34,143 bases of DNA from Acidobacteriota bacterium (GTDB taxonomy: Bacteria > Acidobacteriota > Terriglobia > Terriglobales > Acidobacteriaceae). Location: positions 13,262-47,404 of the forward strand of contig JAJYSL010000011.1 of NCBI GenBank assembly GCA_021793595.1, given 5' to 3'. The translations under genes and the position numbers were made by a program. The notes under the pieces were generated by a model, which had not been told where the DNA came from, did not search any database, and was given only the letters and a program-made list of their open reading frames with translations. Positions 25,309-33,486 of the stretch are shown here, one piece after another (position 1 is the first letter of the stretch; each line of letters begins with the position of its first letter).

Positions 25309-26744
25309 GCCAAGTCACTCTGCTGTCCGCAACGGAGCAGCTTGCGTTGTTGCGAGCGGAAAAGATTTCTCCGCTGGAGTTAGCAGAAGAACACATCCGG
25401 GAAATCAATCGGCTGAATCCGCAACTGAATGCCATCGTGCATTTCAGCGATGTGGATGCGGAGCGCATTCGGGCGCAGGCGCGCGCATTGATGACGGCAC
25501 CGGAACCGCGCGGCCCGTTGTACGGATTGCCAATGACCATCAAGTCTTCGCTCGCGGTAGCTGGACTCCATTGCGAGGTCGGCAGCCTGCTGCGGCGTGG
25601 CACTGTAGCCGAGCAAGATGCCGTGGTCGTCTCCCGCGTGCGGCAGGCGGGCGCAAATATTCTAGGCACGACAAATTGTCCGGAATTTCTGATGGCGTAT
25701 GAAACCGACAACCGTCTGCAGGGTCAAACGCGCAATCCATGGAATCTCGAGTATTCCTCCGGAGGGTCGAGTGGCGGAGAATCAGCGGCGATCGCGTGCG
25801 GCATGTCGGCAGGTGGGCTTGGCAGCGACAGCGGTGGGTCGGTCCGCACACCAGCACACTTTACCGGCATCTGCAGTCTGAAGCCGACACCGGGTCGCAT
25901 TCCCGCAACCGGCCACGAGCCACCCTGCGTCGGACCGTTTTCCGTTCTCGGCGCCGTCGGCCCCATGGCTCGCACCCTGCAGGATGTCAGCTTGTTATTC
26001 GAGACGCTATGCAATCCTGATCCAACTGATCCCGTCAGCCCGCCGGTTGCGCTGCGGTCGATTCCTCAAAGCGAATTGAAGCGAATTCCGATCGGCTATT
26101 TTGAAGACGACGGACTTGTGCCGGTGACAGCGGAGACGCGACTCGTGGTCCAGGCGGTGGTTCGCGCGTTGCAGGAACAAGGATTCTCTGTGCGGCCATT
26201 TCGGCCTGAAACATTGGAGGCGGCGCGGCAACTTTGGTGGAAATTCTTTGTGCGCTGCGGAGCGATGTTTGTCGAATCGATCGTTGACGGCAGGCACCAG
26301 CAACTGAGTCCGGTGCTGCTCGACTTTCTTTCCATTGCCCATCGAGAGCCACCGCTAAGCGGAGAGGAATTGTTGTGGGCCTGGGCCGATCTTGACCAGG
26401 TACGAAGCCAGATGCTGCAGGAGATGCAGGCGTTTCCCATCCTGCTGTGTCCTGTATGCGCCATTTCTGCGTTTCGTCACGGCGAACGCTCGTGGATGAT
26501 TGAAGGCCAACAGGTAGACTATCTCGATGCGATGCGCTACACGCAATGGTTCAACTTGCTGGGCGCGCCGGCAGCCGTGGTGCCTGTCGGCAAATCGCAG
26601 GAGGGTCTGCCGATTGGAATTCAGATCGCAGGCCGGCCATTCGAGGACGAAGTGGTTCTTGGCATAGCACAATCGATCGATAAAGAATTTGGATTTGCGG
26701 CGCCACCAATTTCGATGGGCCGCAATCAAGAGCCGCGCGGTTAA
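25305..26744 (+). CDS. Amidase-signature family hydrolase
   Basis: A 479-residue amide hydrolase with the Ser-cisSer-Lys triad: Lys80 in PMTIKSS, cis-Ser155/156 in GGSSGGESAA, and nucleophile Ser179 in GSDSGGSVRTPA. No signal peptide is seen, so it is probably cytoplasmic. Although it resembles GatA, no gatB or gatC lies nearby, and the C-terminal half (WWKFFVRCGAMFVESI, then MLQEMQAFPILLCPVCAISAF) fits general amidases better. The start is a TTG at 25305 that overlaps the upstream stop as TTGA, which implies translation coupled to the TPR protein. The stop lies in a TTAA that is also the stop of the convergent phospholipase D gene. The substrate is unknown. Confidence 0.9.
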   Translation: MSQVTLLSATEQLALLRAEKISPLELAEEHIREINRLNPQLNAIVHFSDVDAERIRAQARALMTAPEPRGPLYGLPMTIKSSLAVAGLHCEVGSLLRRGTVAEQDAVVVSRVRQAGANILGTTNCPEFLMAYETDNRLQGQTRNPWNLEYSSGGSSGGESAAIACGMSAGGLGSDSGGSVRTPAHFTGICSLKPTPGRIPATGHEPPCVGPFSVLGAVGPMARTLQDVSLLFETLCNPDPTDPVSPPVALRSIPQSELKRIPIGYFEDDGLVPVTAETRLVVQAVVRALQEQGFSVRPFRPETLEAARQLWWKFFVRCGAMFVESIVDGRHQQLSPVLLDFLSIAHREPPLSGEELLWAWADLDQVRSQMLQEMQAFPILLCPVCAISAFRHGERSWMIEGQQVDYLDAMRYTQWFNLLGAPAAVVPVGKSQEGLPIGIQIAGRPFEDEVVLGIAQSIDKEFGFAAPPISMGRNQEPRG

Positions 26745-28081
26745 CTTTCGCGCTCCAATAAGGCCCCCGCCAGCAGTTCCACACGGCTGCTGAGTTTGCG
26801 GCTTTTCAACATCTCCAGCGTCAGTGTTTCGCTCTGCTTCAGATCATCCTCGAATTGATCCACTAACGTTTCCGCCAGCTTTCGGTCAATGGCCGCGACG
26901 TTGATCTCATCGTTCAACGCGAAGGAGCGATGGTCGAAGTTGGTCGATCCAAATACGCACCATCGTTCATCCACAACCATAATTTTGGCGTGGATCATGG
27001 ATGGCTGATATTCGAAAATCTTCGCTCCAGCCTGCAACAGATGACGGCTATCGTGGCGACTCACCCGTCGAACTACAGGATGGTCGATGTGCGGACCTGC
27101 GACCAGAATGCGGACCTTTACGCCGCGCTGGCTGGCTTCCTCCAACGCATGGCGGGCACTGCGATCGGGCAGAAAATACGGGGTCGTGATGACGATATTT
27201 TTCTTTGCACTTTTGATGAGAGCCTGAAACAGGATGCGGGCGGGCGTGCCACCTCCGCTGGGCGTGCTGGAGACAACCAGGGCGGGAACGCCTCGATGAC
27301 CGCCGTGAAATTCAAACTGTTTATGACCGGTCAAAATCTTTCCGGAAGCTTCCAGCCAATTTTCGGAGAAGGTCGAGATCAAACCGCCAACCGCATCGCC
27401 TTCAAGGTGAAACACCGTGTCGCGCCAGCGCGGCCCCTGACGCGTATCCATCATCCAATGATCTGCCACGCCTGCGCCGCCGACGAAGGCTGTCTGCCCG
27501 TCGATGACCAGCAACTTGCGATGGCTGCGGTTGTTGGCGAACTGCCACGTGTTCCAGCGCAACGGATGATACCAATGCATCTGGCCGCCCGCCGCCTTTA
27601 GTTCTTTAAAGCAGGAAGCTCGGGTTGTAAAGCTGCCAATGGCATCCAGCACCACGCGGACCTCGACACCGGCTTGTGCACGCTGCGTCAGCGCCTCAAG
27701 GAACACCGCGCTGACTTTGCCTTCTTTGAACTCGTAAAACTCCATATCGATGGCCCGCCGCGCTCTGCGAATCGCAGCGATTTCCTGCGGATAGAATTCC
27801 GGACCATTCTTCAACGCCTGGATATGCGCGTGACGGACGGGTGCATCCGTGACCAGGCTAAGAAATTCTAGAAATTCCGCAGAGTCATTGGAACCGCCGG
27901 GGCATTCGCGCATGGAATACGGCAGAGACGGGCCGAAAAGATTGATGAGTACGCGCGCACCATAGATTGCCAATGCGCCGACACCGATCACCGCCAAGGC
28001 TCGTTTTCCGGCACCGCACTTTGGACGGTTCTCCTGATTGCTCGCAATGTTTTTATGTGGCGTTTCGCTCGAATGATCCAT
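26741..28081 (-). CDS. Phospholipase D-like / cardiolipin synthase-type protein
   Basis: A membrane-anchored phospholipid-modifying enzyme of 446 residues. A single N-terminal transmembrane segment (about residues 28-50, ALAVIGVGALAIYGARVL) precedes two HKD catalytic motifs: His187-Lys189-Asp194 in HRKLLVIDG and His364-Lys366-Asp371 in HAKIMVVDE, the latter followed by FGSTNFDHRSF. Cardiolipin synthases usually have two N-terminal helices, so one helix leaves room for another phosphatidyl transferase or hydrolase role. The ATG at 28081 is preferred because GGAGAGG (28088-28094) lies six bases upstream; a TTG at 28099 is inferior. It follows the VIT-family gene by 54 bases on the same strand and probably belongs to the rmuC operon. 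Confidence 0.9.
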   Translation of the reverse strand: MDHSSETPHKNIASNQENRPKCGAGKRALAVIGVGALAIYGARVLINLFGPSLPYSMRECPGGSNDSAEFLEFLSLVTDAPVRHAHIQALKNGPEFYPQEIAAIRRARRAIDMEFYEFKEGKVSAVFLEALTQRAQAGVEVRVVLDAIGSFTTRASCFKELKAAGGQMHWYHPLRWNTWQFANNRSHRKLLVIDGQTAFVGGAGVADHWMMDTRQGPRWRDTVFHLEGDAVGGLISTFSENWLEASGKILTGHKQFEFHGGHRGVPALVVSSTPSGGGTPARILFQALIKSAKKNIVITTPYFLPDRSARHALEEASQRGVKVRILVAGPHIDHPVVRRVSRHDSRHLLQAGAKIFEYQPSMIHAKIMVVDERWCVFGSTNFDHRSFALNDEINVAAIDRKLAETLVDQFEDDLKQSETLTLEMLKSRKLSSRVELLAGALLERES

Positions 28082-28135
28082 GAAAATCCTCTCCACCAAT
28101 GGATGCGATGAAGCGGGTTCGCGGCCAACCTACGG

Positions 28136-28825
28136 TTATGCTGCGGCCCCGAATAAAGCTCCCACACCTGCAGTTACAGCCATCGCCAGCGCTCCCCAGA
28201 AGGTGACTCGAACTGCGCCTGCCAGCACTCGCGCACCGCCCACTCGAGCCGCCAACCCACCTAACCCGGCGAGAAATAGCAGCGAAGTTCCGGCGACCAG
28301 GTACAACAACTTCGTGTCCGGAGCCATAGCGGCAACACCCAGCGGCAGCGCCGCTCCCACGGCAAAGCTTGCCGCCGATGCCAGTGCCGCCTGAATGGGA
28401 CGCGCCTTGTTCGTCGTGGTAATGCCCAACTCATCGCGCGCGTGCGCTTCCAGCGCGTCGTGGGCCATCAATTGCTGCGCAACTTGCTTCGCCAGGGCTG
28501 GGTCCAGACCGCGCTCCACATAAATCGCCGCCAGTTCCTTATGCTCGCCCTTGTTATCGGTCTTCAGCTCCGCCCGTTCCATATCAAGCTCAGCACGTTC
28601 CGTGTCGACCTGAGAATGAACCGAGACATATTCTCCCGCAGCCATCGACATTGCCCCGGCAACCAGACCAGCGACACCTGCCACAACAACACCGCTGTGC
28701 GACGCATGGGATGTTGCCACGCCCAGCACCAGGCTTGCCGTCGACACAATGCCGTCATTCGCGCCCAACACCGCCGCGCGCAGCCAGCCTACCCGCCCAA
28801 TGCGATGTGCTTCCTGACGGCGCAT
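28136..28825 (-). CDS. VIT family (VIT1/CCC1-like) iron/manganese transporter
   Basis: A 229-residue inner-membrane protein of the family that moves Fe2+ or Mn2+ out of the cytoplasm. The N-terminal motif GANDGIVSTASLVLGV is characteristic. Hydrophobic helices occur at about residues 15-35, 43-62, 145-165, 172-192 and 203-225. The charged middle segment (ERAELDMERAELKTDNKGEHKELA) corresponds to the cytoplasmic metal-binding helical domain. The length is normal for the bacterial family. The ATG overlaps the rmuC stop by one base (TAATG), which indicates coupled translation. The metal preference cannot be told from sequence. Confidence 0.92.
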   Translation of the reverse strand: MRRQEAHRIGRVGWLRAAVLGANDGIVSTASLVLGVATSHASHSGVVVAGVAGLVAGAMSMAAGEYVSVHSQVDTERAELDMERAELKTDNKGEHKELAAIYVERGLDPALAKQVAQQLMAHDALEAHARDELGITTTNKARPIQAALASAASFAVGAALPLGVAAMAPDTKLLYLVAGTSLLFLAGLGGLAARVGGARVLAGAVRVTFWGALAMAVTAGVGALFGAAA

Positions 28826-30321
28826 TATTCCTCTTGTCTTTCTTCCGCGGCGGCCCCGGCAGCCAGGGCAATCCCGTTGGAGACGCTGAGAGATTGCCAG
28901 TCCTGCGCCTGCATTTCTCGTGTCGCCTTATTGATCGGCTGAATCGACGACAGTTCATCTCCGCGAATCCCCAGCTCTTTCATGCGACGCGCAGCAGGAA
29001 ACACTCGGCTCTCTAAAGAACCAAGCAACTTATCGTAATTTCCTACGCTGCTATTCAGGCTGTCACCAAGACTTTTGAAATGCCCTGTGGCCGTTGTCAG
29101 TCGCTCATACACCTCCTGCGCTTGTTTGAGGATTTCTTTGGCCTCGCTGCGTAAAGAGTCCTGTTGCCAGCCGAAGGCCGCGGCCTTCAGCAGGGTAATC
29201 AGGATGGTCGGCGTAGCGAAAAGGACTTTTCCTCCCGCGGCATCCTCAAACAACTCCGGATCGATCTGCAGAGCGGCGTAGTAGTAAACATCTCCAGGGA
29301 TAAAGCAAATTGTAAGATCGATGGCGTCCTCAAATGCCTTTTCATAGCGGCGCTTAGCCAGGCTCACAGCATGCGCACGAATGTTCTTTGCGTGTTCTTT
29401 GAGTTTCTGCTGACGCAAGCTTTCATCAGGCGTCTCGGCGGCTTCCAAAAAACTTTTTACCGATGTCTTTGCATCCACGATAATCGTGCGGCCATTCGGT
29501 AGATGCACAATCAGGTCGGGACGTCCGTCATCCTGCGTATGCTGCTGGGTAAAGTCGCAGTGTTCGGTCATGCCGGCAAGTTCCACGACGCGATGCAGGA
29601 CGATTTCTCCCCATTTTCCGGTCGTACGCGTGTCACGCAAGGCCGAGGATAATGCCTGAGCCGCTTGCTGGAGCTTGGCTTGGTCGCCGCTCAATTGCAA
29701 AAGCTGCTGGCCCAGTTTTTCATACGCACCTTCGCGTTTCACTTCCAACTGCTGCGTCTGTGCCTCGAGCTTGCCGAGTGTCTCTTTTACCGGTTTCAGC
29801 AAGGTGTCAATAGCCTCATGTTTGGCGTCGAATTGGGTGTTCGCGAGGCCAAGGAATTGCTCATTAGCGCCCCTGAGCGCATCCGCCGCGAGGGCCTTGA
29901 AGGCGTTTTCCATCTCTTCTTTAATTCGCGTCAAGTCGGCCAGCGATTGCTGGGCAGCTTTCAACTGTTCTTCGGAGCGCGTTTTCTCGGACTCCAGGGC
30001 TCCCTTTTCTTCGCGCAGGGCGAACAACTCTGTCTCTTGCTTCCTGTTTTGTTCGGCCAGCCCCTCGGCGCTTTGCTCAAATTTCGCGGCATCTGCTGTC
30101 AGAGTGTCTTTCTCCCCTTGGATTCGGGCCAACTCCTCCTTGTGCTCCTGCGCCTCTGACATCAAACGCAACACATCCGCATTTTTTGCGGCCAGCTCCG
30201 CCTCTTTAGCGGCTAACAGTGAGCTCAACGCGCCGGTTCCGGCGGTCTTGCCCAGCCACCAACCCACTAACAGCCCCAGAACAGCCAGGCCGACCATACC
30301 CACAACTGAAGCGATATTCAT
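28825..30321 (-). CDS. rmuC: DNA recombination protein RmuC family
   Basis: A 498-residue membrane-tethered, nuclease-like protein thought to limit rearrangements at inverted repeats. An N-terminal transmembrane helix (about residues 4-24, VVGMVGLAVLGLLVGWWLG) is followed by a long coiled coil (about 35-190) rich in Glu, Lys and Gln. The RmuC core starts at RTTGKWGEIVLHRVVELAG and carries the PD-(D/E)xK-like signature RPDLIVHLPNGRTIIVDAK with Asp283 and Lys285. The downstream part (CFIPGDVYYYAALQIDPELFE, then FATPTILITLLKAAAFGWQQ) is typical. It heads a minus-strand set with the VIT transporter and phospholipase D genes and diverges from acpP. Confidence 0.93.
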   Translation of the reverse strand: MNIASVVGMVGLAVLGLLVGWWLGKTAGTGALSSLLAAKEAELAAKNADVLRLMSEAQEHKEELARIQGEKDTLTADAAKFEQSAEGLAEQNRKQETELFALREEKGALESEKTRSEEQLKAAQQSLADLTRIKEEMENAFKALAADALRGANEQFLGLANTQFDAKHEAIDTLLKPVKETLGKLEAQTQQLEVKREGAYEKLGQQLLQLSGDQAKLQQAAQALSSALRDTRTTGKWGEIVLHRVVELAGMTEHCDFTQQHTQDDGRPDLIVHLPNGRTIIVDAKTSVKSFLEAAETPDESLRQQKLKEHAKNIRAHAVSLAKRRYEKAFEDAIDLTICFIPGDVYYYAALQIDPELFEDAAGGKVLFATPTILITLLKAAAFGWQQDSLRSEAKEILKQAQEVYERLTTATGHFKSLGDSLNSSVGNYDKLLGSLESRVFPAARRMKELGIRGDELSSIQPINKATREMQAQDWQSLSVSNGIALAAGAAAEERQEE

Positions 30322-30638
30322 TCCAAAATTGCCTCTGCCTTACTGTACCCTTGCCGGAGGCGGGAGCGGAATTCCGCACAATTCCGGAAACACTGGGGCT
30401 GAAAATGTCCCCGTGGCTTTACACTGGCACAGGCCCTCAGTACACTCGAATTTCGAGCAGAAACGCTACCAAGGGGACAGTGTGTCCGCAATGGCGGTTT
30501 GGCTGTACTCTGAATGAGGTGCCCGAAGTGAGATTGCCAGCGCCTGCCTTCCTTGACAGCAGATCGCATGGAGCCGATTCGATCTTCGCAATGCAGCAAC
30601 AGGTTTGCCGTTCAAAACAAGAGTTTTAGGAGAAAGAC
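30322..30638. other. Divergent rmuC/acpP intergenic region with two dyads
   Basis: This 317-base spacer holds two clear dyads. One is CGGAATT/AATTCCG at 30367-30386 (6-base spacer). The other is CTCGAA-T-TTCGAG at 30445-30457. A perfect -35 hexamer TTGACA lies at 30553-30558, but the best -10 at 17 bases (GATTCG) is poor, so an acpP promoter there is only tentative. AGGAG at 30628-30632 is a strong ribosome site six bases before acpP. No convincing small gene or RNA gene was seen. Confidence 0.4.
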
Positions 30639-30881
30639 ATGGCCGTTGAAGAAAAAGTGAAACAGATTATTGTGGAGCAGTTGCAGGTCGATGAAGCAGA
30701 AGTAACCCCCACGGCATCCTTCCAGGAAGACCTGGGAGCGGACTCATTGGATGTGGTCGAATTGGTCATGCAGTTTGAAGAGGCATTCGATCTGGAAATT
30801 CCAGATGAAGAAGCCGAGAAGATCAAGACCGTGCAGGATGCTGTCGACTACATCAAAAAGAACGGTAAAGGCGGCAACTAG
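30639..30881 (+). CDS. acpP: Acyl carrier protein
   Basis: An 80-residue acidic acyl carrier protein of fatty-acid synthesis, cytoplasmic. The phosphopantetheine attachment serine is Ser36 in the invariant [12 protein letters not shown]. Helix I ([15 protein letters not shown]) and the acidic recognition helices ([27 protein letters not shown]) are canonical. An AGGAG ribosome site six bases upstream fixes the ATG. The fabF gene starts two bases after its stop, which is a standard pairing. Confidence 0.98.
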   Translation: MAVEEKVKQIIVEQLQVDEAEVTPTASFQEDLGADSLDVVELVMQFEEAFDLEIPDEEAEKIKTVQDAVDYIKKNGKGGN

Positions 30882-30883
30882 TC

Positions 30884-32131
30884 TTGAAGCGGCGTGTCGT
30901 AGTCACAGGCATTGGCCTCATTTGCGGTGTAGGCAAGACCGTAACCGAGGTATGGAGCAATCTATTGGCGGGCGTAAGCGGTATGGCGCCCATCACAGCC
31001 TTTGATACGACCGGCTTTTCCGTCACCTTTGCAGCGGAAGTCAAGAATTTTGACCCGCATCTATTCATTGAGAAAAAAGAAGCGCGCAAGATGGGTCGAT
31101 TTATCCATTTTGCGCTGGCCGCCGCCCAGGAAGCCTTGGAGTCCTCGGGATTGAAGATCACGCCGGAAAACGCCGAACGTGTCGGCGTTCACATCGGCTC
31201 CGGCATCGGCGGTTTTGACATCATTGAGCGGGAACACAGTGCCATGCTGGCTGGCGGTCCGCGCAAAATCTCTCCATTTTTTATTCCCGCCGCCATCATC
31301 AACCTTGCCGCCGGGCAGGTCAGCATTCGCTGGGGCGCCAAGGGTCCAAACGAGGCAACCGCCACCGCCTGCACCACCAGCGCACATTCCATTGGCGATG
31401 CCTATCGACTGGTCGAACGCGACGATGCCGACGTGATGATTGCCGGAGGAGCGGAAGCTGCCATCACCCCTATGGGCGTCGGCGGGTTTGCTGCTATGCG
31501 GGCGCTCTCCACCCGCAATAACGATCCCACCCATGCCTGCCGCCCCTTTGACAAAGACCGCGACGGCTTTGTCATCGGCGAGGGCGCGGGAATTTTAATT
31601 CTCGAAGAAATGGAACACGCTAGGGCCCGCGGCGCAAAAATTCTGGCCGAAATTATCGGCTACGGCATGAGTGCGGACGCGTACCACATGTCGGGCATGG
31701 CTCCGGAAGGCGAAGGCTGCGCGCGGGCGATGCAAAATGCCATTCGCAGCGCCGGCATTCGGCCCGATCAAATCGACTACGTCAACGCGCACGCAACGTC
31801 CACGCAGTTGGGCGATGCGCTGGAGACGGCGGCCATCACCACGGTCTTCGGCGAACACGCCGCCAGCCACAAGCTCAAGATCAGTTCCACCAAGTCGATG
31901 ACCGGCCATCTGCTGGGGGGCGCCGGAGGTCTGGAAGCCGGTATTACCGTCATCGCTATGCAGCACGGGATGCTGCCTCCAACAATGAATCTGGTCGATC
32001 CCGACCCGGCTTGTACGCTCGACTATGTTCCGAACAAGCCCATCCACGCCAGGGTCAACATTGCGTTGTCCAATTCGTTCGGCTTCGGCGGCACCAACGG
32101 CTCCCTCATATTCCGCCGCTGGACGGAATAA
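30884..32131 (+). CDS. fabF: Beta-ketoacyl-ACP synthase II
   Basis: A 415-residue condensing enzyme that elongates acyl-ACP with malonyl-ACP. The catalytic Cys163 is in ATACTTSAHSIGDA, His303 in VNAHATSTQLGD, and the second His (about 342) in KSMTGHLLGGAGG, with residue numbers essentially those of E. coli FabF. The first codon is a TTG at 30884; the next residues (KRRVVVTGIGLI) match the family N-terminus, so no later start is possible without losing the first strand. It lies two bases after acpP and is probably translationally coupled. It converges with the rhodanese-like gene over a 23-base gap holding only a short GCGAC/GTCGC dyad. Confidence 0.97.
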   Translation: MKRRVVVTGIGLICGVGKTVTEVWSNLLAGVSGMAPITAFDTTGFSVTFAAEVKNFDPHLFIEKKEARKMGRFIHFALAAAQEALESSGLKITPENAERVGVHIGSGIGGFDIIEREHSAMLAGGPRKISPFFIPAAIINLAAGQVSIRWGAKGPNEATATACTTSAHSIGDAYRLVERDDADVMIAGGAEAAITPMGVGGFAAMRALSTRNNDPTHACRPFDKDRDGFVIGEGAGILILEEMEHARARGAKILAEIIGYGMSADAYHMSGMAPEGEGCARAMQNAIRSAGIRPDQIDYVNAHATSTQLGDALETAAITTVFGEHAASHKLKISSTKSMTGHLLGGAGGLEAGITVIAMQHGMLPPTMNLVDPDPACTLDYVPNKPIHARVNIALSNSFGFGGTNGSLIFRRWTE

Positions 32132-32154
32132 GGCGACTGTCGCTGCTCCCGTTT

Positions 32155-32643
32155 CTATTCCTTGACAGAGCGGAACGCTTCCAATTTCTCGCCCAAAGCT
32201 TCCTTGAGCGCGCGATAGCCTCCGGTCAGCGAAAATGCGTGCCCATACCCCAATAAGCGCAGTAGGCGCGCTGCATTCAGGCTGCGGTGTCCGCTGTTGC
32301 AGACGCATACCAGAATAAAGTCCCTGGTAAAGTGCAGGCTATTAATCATGGAAAGGAAATGCTGGATATCGCGCAAGTCCGGCACGTCCTCGTCCAACGC
32401 ATCCTGCTCCAGGGCGCACAGGGAATGCCCTAGCAGCTTCTTGAAGTGAAAAAACGGCAGCGAGCACGCACCCGGGATCTCCCCGTGGATCTCAAGTTCA
32501 AAATTCTGCCGGATGTCAATCAGATAGGCAAGCTTCAAGCGTTGCAGTTCAAGCGCGGTGGAAATGCTGATTTCCAGTGACGGGTCTTCCTGGACTGTTT
32601 CTGTGGGGGACTGCAATTGGGACATGCCTGGGTTTTCCATCAT
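32155..32643 (-). CDS. Rhodanese-like domain protein
   Basis: A 162-residue cytoplasmic single-domain rhodanese. The strand LAYLIDIRQNFELEIHGEIPGACSLPF (about residues 38-64) is the typical first half, and the active loop is Cys115-Asn-Ser-Gly-His-Arg in VCVCNSGHRSLNAARLLRLLGYGHAFSLTGGY. The cysteine is present but the loop lacks the usual Arg after it (CRxGxR becomes CNSGHR), so sulfurtransferase activity is likely but not certain. Its N-terminal 25 residues are polar and low in complexity. The start begins with two ATGs (32643 and 32640). Sulfur donor and acceptor are unknown. Confidence 0.88.
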   Translation of the reverse strand: MMENPGMSQLQSPTETVQEDPSLEISISTALELQRLKLAYLIDIRQNFELEIHGEIPGACSLPFFHFKKLLGHSLCALEQDALDEDVPDLRDIQHFLSMINSLHFTRDFILVCVCNSGHRSLNAARLLRLLGYGHAFSLTGGYRALKEALGEKLEAFRSVKE

Positions 32644-32684
32644 GGTGGATGGTTTTATTCTGGCACAATCGCAGCCGCGACGCA

Positions 32685-32741
32685 GCGAAGAATCCAGAGC
32701 AATGACAAAGAGAACTGCCTCATATCGTCAGGATTCTTCGC
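32685..32741. repeat. Perfect 11-bp inverted repeat between YceI-like and rhodanese-like genes
   Basis: GCGAAGAATCC at 32685-32695 and GGATTCTTCGC at 32731-32741 are exact reverse complements separated by 35 bases. The pair lies in the 168-base gap downstream of the YceI-family gene and upstream of the rhodanese-like gene, both on the minus strand. It has no T run, so it is not a typical terminator. It could be a leader structure, a looped operator or a remnant of a mobile palindrome. Confidence 0.6.
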
Positions 32742-32811
32742 CACACAGAGCCTGCCCACCACCGAACAAACCATGCATCGGTTCAAGGCAGCACCGCGGC
32801 CGCAGCCGACC

Positions 32812-33342
32812 TTACCCGCGCACAACTTCCACATCGAGGGTGATCTTCACTTCGTCGCCGACCATAACGCCGCCTGTTTCTAGGGCCGCATTCCATGTCA
32901 GCCCAAAATCTTTCCGGTTCAGCTTGGCGGTCGCAGATGCGCCAATGCGCTGCTTCCCCCATGGATCCTTGATTTCCGGCGTCGGACCTTCCACGTCCAG
33001 GAGGATTTCGCGAGTGACCCCACGGATCGTCAGATCGCCCGTCACTTTTCCGCCGCCCGAAACGATTTCAACCTTCTTGCTGCGAAACGTGATGGTCGGG
33101 TACTTCTCCGTATCCAGAAAATCCGGGCTTTTCAGATGTCCGTCACGCTGTGCATCCCGCGTACTGATGGAAGTGGCGTCAATCGCAGCTTCGATGGTGG
33201 CTGCTTCCGGCCTTTCCGGATCGAAGTTCACCGTGCCGGAAACCTTGGTGAATTCCCCCCGAACGTTGGAGACCATCAGATGACGGACGCTGAAGTGGAT
33301 GGAAGAATGGGTTGGATCAATTTCATAGGTAATGGGCGGCAT
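32812..33342 (-). CDS. YceI-family protein
   Basis: A 176-residue lipocalin-like beta-barrel of the YceI family, members of which bind isoprenoid or other long-chain lipids. Family hallmarks are YEIDPTHSSIHFSVRHLMVSNVRGEF at the start, ATSISTRDAQRDGHLKSPDFLD, YPTITFRSKKVE, GDLTIRGVTREILLDVE and ASATAKLNRKDFGLTWN. The ATG at 33342 is chosen because AAGGAG (33351-33356) lies eight bases upstream and the first strand begins immediately. It has no signal peptide, so this copy should be cytoplasmic, unlike periplasmic E. coli YceI. It follows the sulfatase gene on the same strand by 144 bases. The ligand is unknown. Confidence 0.93.
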   Translation of the reverse strand: MPPITYEIDPTHSSIHFSVRHLMVSNVRGEFTKVSGTVNFDPERPEAATIEAAIDATSISTRDAQRDGHLKSPDFLDTEKYPTITFRSKKVEIVSGGGKVTGDLTIRGVTREILLDVEGPTPEIKDPWGKQRIGASATAKLNRKDFGLTWNAALETGGVMVGDEVKITLDVEVVRG

Positions 33343-33486
33343 AGGTGTTTCTCCTTTTCTGCCTACTATGGATGCTTGAATTTTGAAATCGATGCTCGTT
33401 ATCACAACTAATTTCCGATCATCCCGGACGTTTGCCGCTCGGGCCTTCCACAGCAACCTCGAGGAGTAACGTTGATGGAAACAGCC

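Noticed and set aside
25305..26744. Glutamyl-tRNA amidotransferase subunit A
   Set aside because: The catalytic triad is shared by all amidase-signature enzymes, there is no gatB or gatC, and the C-terminal half fits general amidases better.
30553..30581. Sigma-70 promoter for acpP based on a perfect TTGACA
   Set aside because: The matching -10 (GATTCG) is too poor to annotate as a promoter; only mentioned in the intergenic entry.
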